Shown here: piece by piece, positions 12,115 through 24,300 of the stretch
Layout: every line of letters begins with the position of its first letter
How positions within the stretch are numbered: position 1 is the stretch's first letter
From: Gnetum montanum
Taxonomy: Eukaryota > Streptophyta > Gnetopsida > Gnetales > Gnetaceae
DNA length: 64,000 bases
Direction: 5' to 3'
Assembly: GCA_015680685.1 (NCBI GenBank)
Contig: MNCI01003683.1
Location: 18,227 to 82,226, forward strand
Notes under the pieces: generated by a model
Databases searched by the model: none
What the model was told of the DNA's origin: nothing
Seen by the model: the letters and a program-made list of their open reading frames with translations, nothing else
Made by a program: the position numbers and the translations under genes

Positions 12115-12205
12115 AACTTTATAACTCAACATTGCCGACCAAAATTAAACCCTTGACTTGAGCTTTCAAATTAAGAGTTTTTGCCACTAGGCTAATACCT
12201 TATTA
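12115..12205 (-). repeat. tRNA-derived SINE-like remnant 2
   Basis: On the minus strand, TAGCCTAGTGG (12184-12194) is a perfect match to the pol III A box TRGCNNAGYGG. A weaker B box (ggtttaattttgg) lies about 33 nt downstream (12138-12151). The segment resembles the first remnant in order and spacing, so both probably come from one SINE family or one tRNA-like source. Confidence 0.5.
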
Positions 12206-12387
12206 TTTAAATAAATATTTTTTGATGTTTTATCTTCATTTTATTATTATATTTTTCCTTTTTATCTTTTTCATAAATAATCTATTGTTGTTATTATTAT
12301 TGTTATTCACGTAAACCCCTACAAGATCATTTAGCCATTAAACTCGTTTATTGCAACATCAAATATCAGAGTACAATGCATAGAAAG

Positions 12388-13315
12388 TGATGAAGCATTA
12401 GTTGACTTTATCGACGGGAGTACATTGATGCAAACTATAGGCACGCCAATGTAGCTGCCTTGACCTATACCCATCAATGCAACCTTGTCGATGCGATTTC
12501 ATTGATGCATGTAATGATGCATTAATGCATACCTGTCGAAGTAGCATATGTTTTCACCTATAAATAAATGTGCTCTTGTTGTGTCTAGGAATTATTTTCT
12601 TAATAGAGTAGTCGAGCTCTTGAAGTTTTATTCAACAATCTTAGAGAATAGTTAGTGAGTGCTTGAAGTGTGGATTTGAGTTAGTTGTACAACATCTTAT
12701 TCGAGTGGCAATGTACCTAGATACATTCCATAAATGGGAATAAGATTGAGATTCATTCTTATTCATTGTAACACTTTGACATGGATTAGATTTACTTTCC
12801 ATGGAATTTATATTCCATGTGCTTAGTTAATATTTACATTTCCATGCATATTAATGAATTGGTGGAATGAGCATGACCATTTTCAAGCATAAAGACGTAT
12901 TCATTTGGTAATCCTAGTAGCATTATTGGTTAGTTCACCAAGTTGTGTAGTGCTTGGGAATCCCAGTAATGGGTATGTGGGTTTAGGACATGTACGGTAA
13001 GTTGGAAATGGACACTCATTGCCTATATGCTCATTTACCTTTTATATTTCTATTATTAATTATATTAAATAATTAATCTCTCTATTATTATTAGGAGTAG
13101 CATAAAGCCAAAACAACATCAACAATCATATGCCTCACTTTGGACCAAACCATATGTGACAAAGCTACTACTAGTTCAAGTCAGAAGACAACGAACTGTG
13201 ATCAATGTTTAAGGATCTAGATGCACAACTAGTCCCATCCACAAAATTTAACTAGAACATGGATTAATGCTTGTGTTTTGTATGGTTGGATTTAGGGGGC
13301 ACTCACTACTTATTA
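12388..13315 (+). repeat. 5' LTR of element C
   Basis: Starts TGATGAAGCAT and ends just before the primer site, with the terminal CTCATCA decayed to CTTATTA. TATA box near 12559-12567. The first 170 bases are built from short CATCGATG/CGTTGATG-like words. It aligns with the 3' LTR at 18386-19348. Confidence 0.87.
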
Positions 13316-13316
13316 T

Positions 13317-13334
13317 TGGCACCGTTGCTAGGAA
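13317..13334 (+). promoter_or_regulatory. Primer binding site (tRNA-Asp type), element C
   Basis: TGGCACCGTTGCTAGGAA differs from TGGCGCCGTTGCCGGGGA, the complement of the tRNA-Asp(GTC) 3' end, only by transitions. It sits one base after the 5' LTR. Confidence 0.85.
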
Positions 13335-13445
13335 TGATGCTAGTTATTTAGATTAGTTATATTATAAATGATCGTTGTAAAAGTATTAATGATTTATCTT
13401 TTAGAAAATGTTAATATTTTATTTTAATTCACACACAATAAAAAC

Positions 13446-16190
13446 ATGTCTTCTTCACATAGGACTAATAATGCATTGCATGATGAAAACACTCATAGCA
13501 AAAACAATAGGTTCTATACTGAAGAGAATGGAAGTTAACAACCTCAAGTAGGGGTTTTGTATGCTCATTTTGACCTATACTACACTCAAGGATTATGTTC
13601 AACTAATGTAGAAAATCCTATAGGAGATGGATTAAGTCCTAGAATAAGGAGGACCTCAAGGCTGATGACCTCCTTTAAGCCTAGAAAAGATAGATTAAGG
13701 AATCATGGGGGGAAGAAGATATAGGAGTCATGGCCATTCTCCTAGCTTCTCATCTTCCTCTTGAATGTCTAGTTCTGACAAAGATGAATGTAGGTATAAA
13801 GATAGAACTCTATTATGAGGTCAAGATAAAGATAGAAATGGAAACCAAGGACAAAATCAAAGATATCAAAGTGAACATAGACAAGATCATCACAATTAGA
13901 TGATTAGAGATATAGATTCTCATCATGACATGTTTGATGAAGATGAACCCTTGTTGGCTATTAAGGGCCTGACATAGATTAGCAAGGTAGTTCAAATATC
14001 CCAAAGGCATCAAAGGGATAGCCACATTGAAAAGCTTGATATGGAAAAAAATTGTAAATTTAGGGGAGGCTATAATTCTAATCAACAACATCGCTTACAA
14101 GTCTTCCATGATGCTTGCACCTTGGAAAATATTGAATGTAAGTGGAAAGAGCTTAAGTTGTTCCCTAGGACACTAATAGATGAAGTTGAAAGATGGTATA
14201 TATTTTTGGAACTAGATTTCATCCACTAGTAATTCACAATGCTGGAGCTCTTCAATGAAAAATACAAAACCTATGGGAGAGTGTCCAACCTAAGAAAATA
14301 AATGCAAGGATGAAAGAAAGAAAAATAGGAATCCTTGGATGTGACCTTGGATAGATACTATTCTCTACTACATAGATGTCCCAACCATGACTTGTCTCAA
14401 AAAGAGCAACTTTTCCACATCATAGATGAACTTTGTAATCAAACAAGGGGGATCATTGGGATTTATGCTCAAGGTTGGTTATATGAATTAAAAGCCCATT
14501 AGATACAAAGGCTAATTGATCTAGTGGCAAAAGAAGAAGGATATCTATATAAACAATAAAATGTAAAGGAATATAATTGGGATCCAATTCTTCAAAAGAA
14601 GAGGATCCATATCTATGATGGGGAAAAAGAGGAAGCTCTTGATGACATGATTTTACAAAAAAACCTTATCAATATAAAAGTTTATTGATGAGCTTGAAGT
14701 AAGACTAGATAAGATGTGGGAGTTGATGAAGGAAAAAATTACAAATTATGTAAAAATTGTGGAGGAGAGGGTAACACAAAACAAATTGAGTTATCAAAAT
14801 AAGAGGAGGAAACGAAACCAAAAAATAGGTAGGAACACTTATCTACAAGAAGGGAAAATGGTTGTAAAAAGAAGAGGCTATAGACTCAACCACAGAAAAT
14901 GATGATGGATGTGATATATATCTATATGAAAATCCAAAGGGCTATTGCCCAATCATGTTACATCTACATGAGTATGGGACTTTTTCTTTGAATCTCAAGT
15001 TTGTACAAAAACAAATGCCTAGGAAAGTACCTTACTCATAAGGTAATTATAGATAGCCCTAAAACTAACTGTACTATCCTAGTGGGGCTTCTTATCAACC
15101 TCAAAACTACTATCAAACATAGTGGCAAAAACAACAGTCATGAGAGAGGACATCATCAAACTAGCACTAATCTTATTGCCAATCAAACTTGTATAAATAT
15201 TACGTTTAACAACTTGTTTCCTCAACTAGTTATACTTCCTCTACCTCAAATCACTACTATCGCTCTCTCAAATATCATCAACCTATAACATCTTCTTAAG
15301 GATCACCATCTCATACCTCTCATCCTCTGTCATACCCTCAATATTCTCATACTTCCTTCCACCATATGTCACCAACAACAACATAGGAAGGTTCAACATC
15401 ACAACATCAATGAAAGAATGCCACTTGTGCTATGAACATACATAGTAATGATAATGCTAGCGAATCTCAACCACAACCTTACAAACATCCTTTCTCTAGG
15501 ATGGTTTCCTCACATGGATGAAAAACTTGTAGACCTATTGGCACATCAAAACCTACATAAGGCCAATCTAGTGCAACACCCTTCCTCATAGAATGATATC
15601 TCCTGATCATACATAGAAGGAAACAACCTTCACCACTATAACATAAGACATAAATAATAAACCTATCATTATGGAGAGCTATAAGAATCCATGCATCACT
15701 ACTACTAATAATGGATGTAGTTGTGTGTCAAAGGTTTAAAATATTAACAAAACCCCTATACCAACCAATCATAAAGTTCAAAAACAAGTGTGTGACCAAG
15801 AACCAATCTACGTAATAGTCACTAAACTAGAAGATACCTAGTGACTTGAAAATGAGAATATAAAATTATTTCAAAGATGTATGAAAGCAACTGATTTCCT
15901 TATTAGTTATAAAATTAAGAAAATAGACCAAACAGAGGACTTAGACATAGATATCTTACACTTTGATTATATACCAGAGGAGGATATTAGACATGAAAAC
16001 CTAGGAATTAAAATAGAAAATTAAGAAGAAGAAGAAAACACATTAGAACCCCCTAAAATAAAAATATGTTCAAGTCCAGATGAAGATACATCTTTGAATG
16101 ATCCAAAAGAGACTATCACCAATGTTAAATGTGCTACAATGCAATTAATTAAATCAGTAATAGTGATATATGGGAAACTGGTGGTGTATA
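13446..16190 (+). pseudogene. gag remnant of element C
   Basis: Capsid-type structural protein of a Ty3/gypsy element, broken by many stops and frameshifts. ATG at 13446 (MSSSHR) matches the gag start of element E (MPSSHR at 40753, minus). A capsid-like block around 14041-14600 contains VERWYIFLELDF and FNEKYKTYGRVS, typical of plant retrotransposon gag. A degenerate zinc knuckle region reading GCDIYLYENPKGYC is near 14910-14955. A glutamine/serine-rich, stop-rich tail follows, then an acidic segment (PEEDIRHENLG) near 15970-16010. The final part meets the post-pol spacer near 16190 with no protease or RT in between. Confidence 0.75.
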
Positions 16191-18376
16191 ACTAGGGGAA
16201 TTTGTAGTCGGTATCCTAGATGTGCAGCCATAAGATTATTCATGGGGGAGATGCCCCCTCTTGGTTCAAGAACTAATAAGTATTTTTTACCTTTTTGGTT
16301 TTTCAATTTTTTATCATTTTCCAATTTCTTCCAAAATTTTTCAATTCATCATATGTCTTTCATTTCTTAATATTTTTCTTTTCTTTTCCTTATATTTTTC
16401 ACCTTTTTTTGAGTTATTTTCTTTATTTTTATGAATGTCTTTTATGTTTCCATTAATAATATTGCAAAGTCATGATGTAGAAGTGAAAACTATATGTTGG
16501 GTTTTTGTTTTATGCTATTAAGATGATTGGGTATGTAATTGTGTAAAGTAGTGAGACCACCTCATCCATCCTTTTAGTTCTCTAAATAAAAAGGTCTTTT
16601 TCATAAAAGCAATTTGGTTCTTCCTTCATGAAACTAAAATTAATGAATGATCATTGTATCTTGAAAAAAAGGGAATGACCAAGTGGGAATAGCAAAGCGT
16701 GTGACCTCAAGGGGACTTATGACTTCCTTCATGTGATTTATGACTCCTCTTGGAATGTATCATCACTCCTCCATCAACTAATAAAAATGAAGCTATGTCT
16801 TTGCATGGTGTGGTTTCCATTTCAAAAAATTTAAAAAAATATAAAAAAAATAATAATAATGAAAATTCAAAGCACACCACTTAGAAAAAATAATGGACTA
16901 CAAGTACTAGTTATGGGGTTGGAAAGACATGTTACCCATGCTTGAAGGCTCTACTCTAACTAAGGCCCTTCCTTCTTTCTTTTCTTTCTAGAGTAATGAT
17001 TGTTCTTTGTGGTGGTTGTAAACTCATGATGGTCGGTAGGAAGGAATACCTCAATGTGATGTCATTGTTAGTGGTATGGGCTTGTTCTAAAACTTGGATG
17101 GATAGGTATGTGATCATTTTAATCACATTTGACATAAGAACCTATTGTGGACATCGTAAAGTACCTTGCATCCCAATCTCTGAAATCCCTTCTTATTCCA
17201 TTATTCATCTCAATGTTGCATGCGATTATGATCCCAATGGTTTTGTATAGTATAGTGAAACATCCCAACCAAGGTAGTTGTGTGTTTTTTAGAACAAAGG
17301 CAGGTCTACATTTAACTTCTTAGGTGCCCAAGAACATTTATAGAAGTGGTTATTCAAGGGCATTATGACAGTAGCTTTCTTTAGGGAGGATCCACTTGCA
17401 TAACTTTTGTTGATCATGGCTTTGAACTAACCTTCACATCTTCTAGAACATTAGTAATGATTTCTCTAAGTTTATGCATGCTTTTGGAACTACTTCTTAT
17501 CCATTTCATTAATTTTCCTAATTTTCTATTTACATATCCATTAATATTTTTTGGCCATCTTTCGAATCAAACCTTTGGTTTTAATTGTTTGAAAACTTAT
17601 GCACTTCCGAAGTTACACTCATAAGTCATGGGGACTAGGGATGTCTACTTTGAAATTTTTTAAAAATTATTGAAATTTTTCTAACATCCTATTTTTGAAC
17701 ATTATTGTAACTAATAGTAATTAATCAAAATAATGTGAATAGCTTGATGATTTTAGTTACCTCATAGCCTTGGGCATAGTATGCTATCATCACCTTATGC
17801 TTCAATGCAAACTAAGGGATTCAAAAAGGGTTAAGTGTTAAGGAAAATTTACAAAAAATAATGTTGATCCTTTGGTGATTGAAGGTGATTTTAAAAGGGA
17901 TTCCTAAGGAAGAAAATATTTTACCAGGCACAAAAATGAATCCAAGAGAGGAACAATGGAGGATATACCCATGGAAAAATTGTAGCACATACAAGATTAT
18001 ATCTTAAACATCACATGTTATCTAGATCCATGGGATGATGAGAAGAAATTTTAGCACATCATTCAAGAATGCTTCACATAACTAGAGAAGCATCAACATA
18101 AGTATTAAGGTTGAAAGTCTATCATTGCTAGTGGTAATAAGAAGAATCATCTCCAGCTGATTTTTGAAGACCTTTATAAATTTTGTAATCTAAAATATAG
18201 ATCTAGTCTTTTTTCACTCTATCATTTTGTATGCATCCACTTAAATAAAATTTTGTAATGCGACACTCAGAATTAATTAGTAGTTAGCATTAGTTAATAA
18301 TCTCATCATTTCCCAATTTTTTGTAAAGAAAGCTCAATCTTATCCTATTAACTCAAGGATGAATTTTTACTCAGTC
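16191..18376 (+). other. Element C post-gag spacer
   Basis: Begins with the 'cattcatgggggagatgccc' tract that marks the end of pol in E and G, although pol itself is gone. It then carries T-rich sequence and segments shared with the spacers of B, E, F and G. A decayed frame at 17880-18110 (including GGYTHG-like and TSHV-like words) matches 28170-28370 (minus) in element F, so a small 3' ORF unlike that of E may once have existed. No intact gene. Confidence 0.65.
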
Positions 18377-18385
18377 ATGGGGTTA
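18377..18385 (+). promoter_or_regulatory. Polypurine tract of element C
   Basis: ATGGGGTTA immediately before the TGATGAAGC start of the 3' LTR. Confidence 0.75.
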
Positions 18386-19348
18386 TGATGAAGCATCAGT
18401 TGGCTATGCTAACGAAATTGCATCAACGTAGCTACTTTGACATAGTTGCCTCAACGTGGCCACTTTGACACTATCACATCAATGCAGCTACATTGACGTA
18501 GTTGAGTTGACATGACCCCATCAATGTGATCCTGTCGACACATGCAATGAGGCATTGATGCATACCTGTTGATGAAACATATGTTTTTACCTATAAATAC
18601 TTATTCTCCCACCATGTATGGGCTTTCTTTTGTCAATACTGTAGTCAAACTCTTACATTTTTATTTTGTAATCTTAAAGAATAGTTAGTGAGTGCCTATA
18701 GTATGGATCTGAGTTAGTTTTATGACATCTTATTCAAGTGGCAATGTACCTGGATAGATTCCATAAACAATAATGAGATCAAGATTGATTCTTATTCATT
18801 ACAGCACTTTGAATTAGATTAGATTTATTTTCCATAAAATTTATATTCCATGTACTTAGTTAATATTTATGTTTCCATGCATATTAGTGAATTGGCAGAA
18901 TGAGCATGACTAGTTTTGAGCATAAACACATATTTGCTTGGTAATCCCAATGGTGTTATTGCTTAGTTCACCTAGTAGCATAGTGCTTGTTAATCCCAGT
19001 AGTGGGCATGTGGGTTCAGGACATGTATGACAAGCTGGGAACAAACACTCAATGCTTGTAGGCTAGTTTAGCATTTATTTTTCCATTATTAATTAGATTA
19101 AATAATTAATTTCTTTATTATCATTAGGAGTAGCATAAAGCTAGAAAAACATTGGCAATAATATGCCTCACTTTAGACTAAATCATATGTGACAAAGCTA
19201 CCACTAGTCCAAGTGGGAAGAGAGCGAACTACAATCAATGTTTAATGATCTAGATGCACAACTAGTCCCATCCACAGAATTTGACTGGATCTTCCAAGAA
19301 CACTTGTGATTCATATGATTGGTCATAGTAGGTACCTACCACTCATCA
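18386..19348 (+). repeat. 3' LTR of element C
   Basis: 963 bp, TGATGAAGCAT start, ACTCATCA end, TATA box at 18592-18600. The U3 start is a run of short words around CATCAACG and TTGACGTAG in both orientations. It matches the 5' LTR. Confidence 0.88.
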
Positions 19349-19654
19349 TAAAGGAAATCATTAGAAGAAGAGACTTAAGCTTGATCCTTATAAAACTTAG
19401 ATTCAAGTGATATATCAAGGATACTATAAATATTTAGTTGGATGCAGCTACATAATTATCTCATCATTCTCTTCCAACTTATGCCCCCATGTCCTTTACA
19501 TGCATCACACATGGACGAAGAGTTGGCACTCTTAAAGGAGTTAGATACTTTTCATTATCACTTTGATAGCATGGCTAGAATGGACCAACATTGTCATAGA
19601 GTATAAGTTAGAACTCATTATACAAACATTATTAATAATTAAGTTGAATACCCA
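19349..19654. other. Gap between elements C and F
   Basis: About 300 bases between two LTRs. On the plus strand a short coding-looking piece (MDEELALLKELDTFHYHF) can be read near 19512-19566, ended by a stop soon after. I do not recognise it; it could be a scrap of an older element's gag. Confidence 0.4.
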
Positions 19655-20643
19655 TTTTATGAAAGGAAAATACCCCCTATGCCCAACCATATGAATCACA
19701 AGCATTCATGCATGATTTGGTCAAATTATATGGATGGAACTAGTTGTTGCATCTAGATCATTAAGCATTTATCATAGGACATTGTGTTCCCACTTAGACT
19801 AGTGGTAGCTTTGTCGCATATGGTTTAGTACAAAGTAAGGCATAGGATAGTTGATGATGTTTTGACCTTATGCTAATATTAACAATGATGCAAAAATTAA
19901 TTATCTAGTCTAATTAACAATAGGAAGATAAAGTCTAAACTAGCCTAAGGGCAATGAGTCTTCATTCCTAGCTTGTCATACATGTTTTGGACCCATGTAT
20001 CTACTATTGGGATTACCAAGTGTTATGCTACTTGGTTAATTAAGAAATAATGTTGCTATGATTACTAAGTAAATACATGTTCATGCTTGAAACTAGGTGT
20101 ACTCATTCTACCAATTGATTAATATGCATGAAAACATAAATATTAACTAAGTACATGAAAAGTAAATTGCATTGAAGGTAAATATAATCTAAGTTAAAGT
20201 ATTTCTATGAATATGAATCAATCTCAATCTTATTATCATTCATGTAATGTGTCTAGGTATAATTCCACATGAATAAGATGTCATATAATTGACTCAAATC
20301 TACACTACAAGCAGTCACTAGCTATTTGCTAAAATCACAAAATGAAACTACAAGAGTCTAGCTACAAAGTGAAAAAAAGATACCTCATATGAAATGGGTA
20401 CTCACATATTTATGGATGAGGAAAGATGCTATGTCAATGCATATCCATTGATGCATCAACATATGCATCGACAAGGATCTATCGAAAGGGATGGATTAAC
20501 ACAACTAAGTTATACAAGATGCGATGTAGCATCTAAGATGTAGCAACCAATTAAAATGCATTGATAGGGATGCTACAATGCATATGTGATGTAGAATCTA
20601 CAATATAGCATTAATGATATCTCAGCTAATTGATGATTCATCA
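19655..20643 (-). repeat. 3' LTR of element F
   Basis: Reverse-complement LTR. It ends on the right with ATTCATCA followed by the complement of a polypurine tract. The left end is decayed near 19655, where TGATGAGTGG has become a degenerate 'ttatgaaagg'. The R/U5 text (ccaaccatatgaatcac) matches C, E and I. Confidence 0.8.
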
Positions 20644-20831
20644 TACCTCCACGACTAACTAAAAATTTATCATCGATTTAACAGAATAGGACTCAGTTTT
20701 CTTAACAAAATTGGAAATGTATGGGATTATTGATTGAATCTAACTACTAACTAATTATAAATGCCACATTATAAAATTTTATTTGAGTGGATGAAGTACA
20801 AAATGAAAAAATGAAAAATTTACTGGATAGG
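20644..20831 (-). other. Element F body, left piece
   Basis: Holds the polypurine tract complement (tacctccacgac) and about 170 bases matching 18200-18385 of C in reverse, up to the insertion point of G. The five bases at 20827-20831 are ATAGG. Those after G are ACAAG, compatible with one target site after two transitions. Confidence 0.75.
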
Positions 20832-20991
20832 TGATGAAGCATCATGGTTTGGCTACATCAACTAGATGTCATTAACATGATCCCATTAATGGGATGTTGT
20901 TGATGTGCTCTTGTTGATGTAGGGTTTAACTTGTTGATGTGTACCCATCAATGGGGCATATTTTTCTTGCCTATAAATGTGTGCCTTCTAC
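20832..20991 (+). repeat. Truncated 5' LTR of element G
   Basis: Matches the first part of the LTR at 27198-28056 (TGATGAAGCATCATG... to 'gtgtgccttctac'), then breaks off just after the TATA region (ctataaatgtg) into protease/linker sequence. Confidence 0.83.
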
Positions 20992-21660
20992 ACAAATTTT
21001 TGTAGAAATTTTTAAGGGAAATTCTTTTGGAAAGATTGAGAAGAAGAGAGTTCCATGCATCGTGTATAATGATACAGGATGCAACTGTGTGTAGAAACTT
21101 TAGTCTATAAAAAGTACATCAATATTAGCATATAAATAGTATGCAGATGAATTTGAAATTCAAAGGTGCATATACACAACAACCACAAAATAGGAGGATA
21201 CCAAGTGGCTAATAGTTGATCTTGGAAGCATCACACTTTGCATGGAACCAACTAAGAGCTTAATATGTGTCTATGTTGAAGACATGGATGAACTGAAGCA
21301 AGTTCACTACCAACTCTCCAATGATGAACCTAATGATACTTATTGGAGAGAGTTGAAAATCCCTAGAAATTTCAAATAGGAATCCCTAGGGTTAAAAACT
21401 CTACTTGCCGACATGGAGTATACATTTCTAAAAAATGGCAAGTCGGTAATAATCAATGCCAACCTTGATTTTGAGTAAAAAGAGAAGTTGCTGAATGTGG
21501 TTAAAAAATGGATAATAGCATTTACTTGGTCATCTCTCAAACTCATTGGCATTGATCCTAGGATATGATAGCATCACATCTATACTAATCCTTCCATCAA
21601 GCCAAAGGGACAAAAACAACAATCATTAAATCCCAAATTGAAATAGATCATCAAAAAGGA
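20992..21660 (+). pseudogene. Protease C-terminus and linker of element G
   Basis: Decayed coding sequence between the LTR break and RT. 'attgagaagaagagagttcc' aligns with 6590-6613 of element B, just past the protease core, so only the protease tail remains. No active site is present. The linker has several stops. Confidence 0.6.
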
Positions 21661-22489
21661 AATTGAACAACTCCTCAAGGTAGAGTTTATCTATCTAATT
21701 GTAGATTGTGAGTGGGTTAGCCCACTTGTGATTGTGCCAAAGAAAGATAACAAGTGCAAGGTGTGTATTGATTTCATGCTTTTGAACATGGTAACCTACA
21801 AAGATCATTTTCCATTATCATTTGTAGACCAGGTGTTGGACAGTATTTTTGGAAATTATTTCTACATCTTTCTAGATGGTTATAGTGGCTATAACCAAAT
21901 TCAGCTCGCATTAGAGGATTAGGAAAAAACTGCCTTCACAAGTCCTTGGGGGACTTTTACTTATTGAAAGATGTTGTTTGGTCTATGCAATGCCCCTACA
22001 ACATTCTAATGCCTTGTCCTTAGTACTTTTTAGCAACAAATTAATAGCAAGGTAGAAGTCTTCATGGACGACTTCTCCACCTATGGTGCTACGTTTGAGC
22101 AAGCCTTGGACCACCTTGAGTAAGTGCTTAAAGATGTGTGGAGACTAACCTTTGGCTCAATTGGCAAAATAGTTATTTGATGGTCCAAGAATGCATTAGG
22201 CTTGACCATAGAATCTCAAAATTAAGGATTGAGGTGAACCTTGAAAAGATTAAGGTTATTCAAGAAATAACCCATCAGCTAGAAATCATTAAAGATGTCC
22301 AAGCATTCTTTGGACACATTGGCTACTACCAAAAATTCATAGAGAATTTCTCTAAGATTGCTAAATCATTGGTAGAGCTTAAAAAGAAAGATGCTTCATT
22401 CATATGGACCAAGGAATTCAAAAAGACATTCCAGCAACTCAAAGAAAAGCTTGTGGAAATTCTAGTTCTACAAGTACTTGATTTGTCTC
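21661..22489 (+). pseudogene. Reverse transcriptase remnant of element G
   Basis: RNA-dependent DNA polymerase domain of a Ty3/gypsy pol, closest by eye to Athila-type RT. Motifs in order: IVPKKDNKCKVCIDF at 21731-21775, FLDGYSGYNQIQLA at 21868-21909, FGLCNAPTTF near 21977-22006 and the catalytic FMDD at 22061-22072 (YxDD box with F). The thumb region reads FFGHIGYYQKFIENFSKIAK at 22306-22365. TAG stops replace likely CAG codons (for example after LED at 21922). A frameshift after FMDD moves the reading into another frame near 22138. Not functional. Confidence 0.85.
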
Positions 22490-22857
22490 GTCCATTTCAA
22501 ATCATGATCAATGCATAAAACTATGCCTTTGGAGCTATGCATATGTAGTTGGATGATTAGAAACATCCTTATTACATCCACTCCACAAACTGAAGCATTA
22601 TGGATGCATAGCTCAACTACACCATAATAGAAAAAGGGCTTATGGTGATGGTGTATGCCTTGGAGAAATTTAGGCAATATGTACTTGGATATAAAGTGTT
22701 TGTACACACTAATCATAGTGCCATTCACTTTCTTATGAATGAGCCAATGGGGAGCCCTTGTGTCATACGATGGTTGGTGGTCTTAGAGGAGTTTGATCTT
22801 ACAATGGTAGATCGAAAGGAAATTGAGAATGTGGTTGTTAACTACTTGTCTTAGTTA
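22490..22857 (+). pseudogene. RNase H remnant of element G
   Basis: RNase H domain that would degrade the RNA strand during reverse transcription. Readable parts: FQIMINA (22495-22515), the SIMDAQLNYT-like stretch near 22597, LMVMVYALEKFRQYVLGYKV (22639-22698) and VFVHTNHSAIHFLMN (22696-22740). It ends with ENVVVNYLS before a TAG. Catalytic residues cannot all be located because of stops. Element E has the same domain at 36051-36480 (minus). Confidence 0.8.
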
Positions 22858-24300
22858 TGATGGAACAACAAATAGGAGAGTCTACTTTTTGATTAGTTTC
22901 TTGATGAACTCCTCTTTTAGGTGCAATAAATGAACAAGTTCCCACTAAAATTAAGTGGTACAATGGCATCCTCACTTATCTTCTCACTCATGAGATGCTA
23001 CAATACTTAGATCATCAATTGAAACAACGGTTTCTTCATCAGGCCAAATGTTTCATGGAGATCAATGAACATCTTTATAAGGTGTACATTGATGGCCTGG
23101 TTTGTTGGTATGTTCATAATGTTAATTAACTATGTGTTCTCTAAGATGCTCATGAGGGCCCTTATGGGGGCTAGTATACAGAGAGATGCATGACCATTAA
23201 GATCCTAATGACATGATATAATTGATCAACAATCTTTAGGGACACCCACCAATTTGTCCACTCTTGTGAATGTTGCCAATGCAATGGTGGAATGATCACT
23301 TAAATGGGGGGGCCTTAGTGGTAAATCAATGATTGGAATCCCTTAAAATTTATGGCATTAACTTCATGGATCCCATCACATCCATGTCAAATTAAAAGGT
23401 GTACATACTAGTCATTGTTGACTATTGTACAAAATGGGCAAAAGTAGTAGCCATCACCAACTATACATCTTTCACTGCTACTTGGTTTGTACAACAAAAT
23501 GTTGTAAATAGGTTTCGAATGCCACATGTACTAATTTCTAACAATGGTACTGATTTTATAGGTGCTACTCTTTTCAAGCTCATGCAACACTTAGGGGTCA
23601 AACACCTTACTAACCCCAAGCCAATGTTCAAGCCAAGGTTACTAATAAGGAGATCTTAAAAATCTTAACTAGAACAATAAGCAAATATAGGAGAGACTGG
23701 AGCACAAAACTCAATGATGTCCTTTAGGCATACCACTCAACATGGAAACTCCTTATAGGATATTCTCTCTATGAGCTAGTGTATGAAAAATTTCCTACTC
23801 TTCCAATTCAATTCAAGCTCTATATATTTTCAAAAACTTGTGACCTAGATCTTAACCTTGGCCTAGCATAGAAAGAAATATTGGTCAACCCTAATGTACT
23901 AGATGAGAATCAATTGGTGATCCTATCAATGAATAAAGTACATAAGGCATTTAACAAAAAACACCATGACCTTAGAATATGGAAGGTAAAATTTTAACTT
24001 GGAGATAAGGTCCTCTACTAGAACCCCACACACATGCCTCAACAAACTAAGTTCCAAACATTGTGGGAAATATATTATATCATTTATGAAATATTTTATT
24101 CTAGTGTCATGTTAATCTATAAATTTGAAAGCCCAAACAAAAAACCACTAGTCAACATGAAAAAACTCAAACCTTTCTGTGAGCCTAAGCAAGTGAGTTT
24201 AAGCAACGTCTCATCAAATGGAGAGCCTCACTCAATCTTTCAAATCTCCTTTTTTCAACCTAGTCATGGGGGAGATGGCCACTATGCTAATCATTAAAAT
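22858..24300 (+). pseudogene. Integrase remnant of element G
   Basis: DDE integrase, which joins the cDNA to host DNA. The zinc-binding region is represented by HSCECCQCNGG near 23262-23293. The core reads VIVDYCTKWAKVVA from 23413, with the first catalytic Asp in VDY. The second reads LISNNGTDF (23531-23557), so the catalytic Asp of the usual S-D-N-G motif is Asn (AAC at 23540-23542), a G>A change. The segment that should hold the catalytic Glu is rearranged. The C-terminal end reads FQPSHGGDGHYANH (24256-24297) before TAA. Confidence 0.82.

Larger units (their letters stand above)
10343..12387. other. AT-rich intergenic stretch
   Basis: Two kilobases of strongly AT-rich sequence with no open frame, no LTR ends and no recognisable protein remnant on either strand. 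It may be the oldest unit-like background in the window. Only the two tRNA-like segments listed separately stand out. Confidence 0.6.
12388..19348 (+). mobile_element. Element C: gag-only Ty3/gypsy retrotransposon
   Basis: A 7-kb insertion with LTRs at 12388-13315 and 18386-19348, a tRNA-Asp primer site, gag and a polypurine tract. It lacks protease, RT, RNase H and IN: gag runs directly into the spacer found after pol in related copies. Flanks are GAAAG (12383-12387) and TAAAG (19349-19353), a target duplication with one mismatch. Element F is a second copy with the same gag-only layout. Confidence 0.85.

Noticed and set aside
11120-12205. Functional tRNA genes
   Set aside because: A and B boxes are present but no cloverleaf, anticodon stem or acceptor stem can be drawn; SINE-like remnants fit better.
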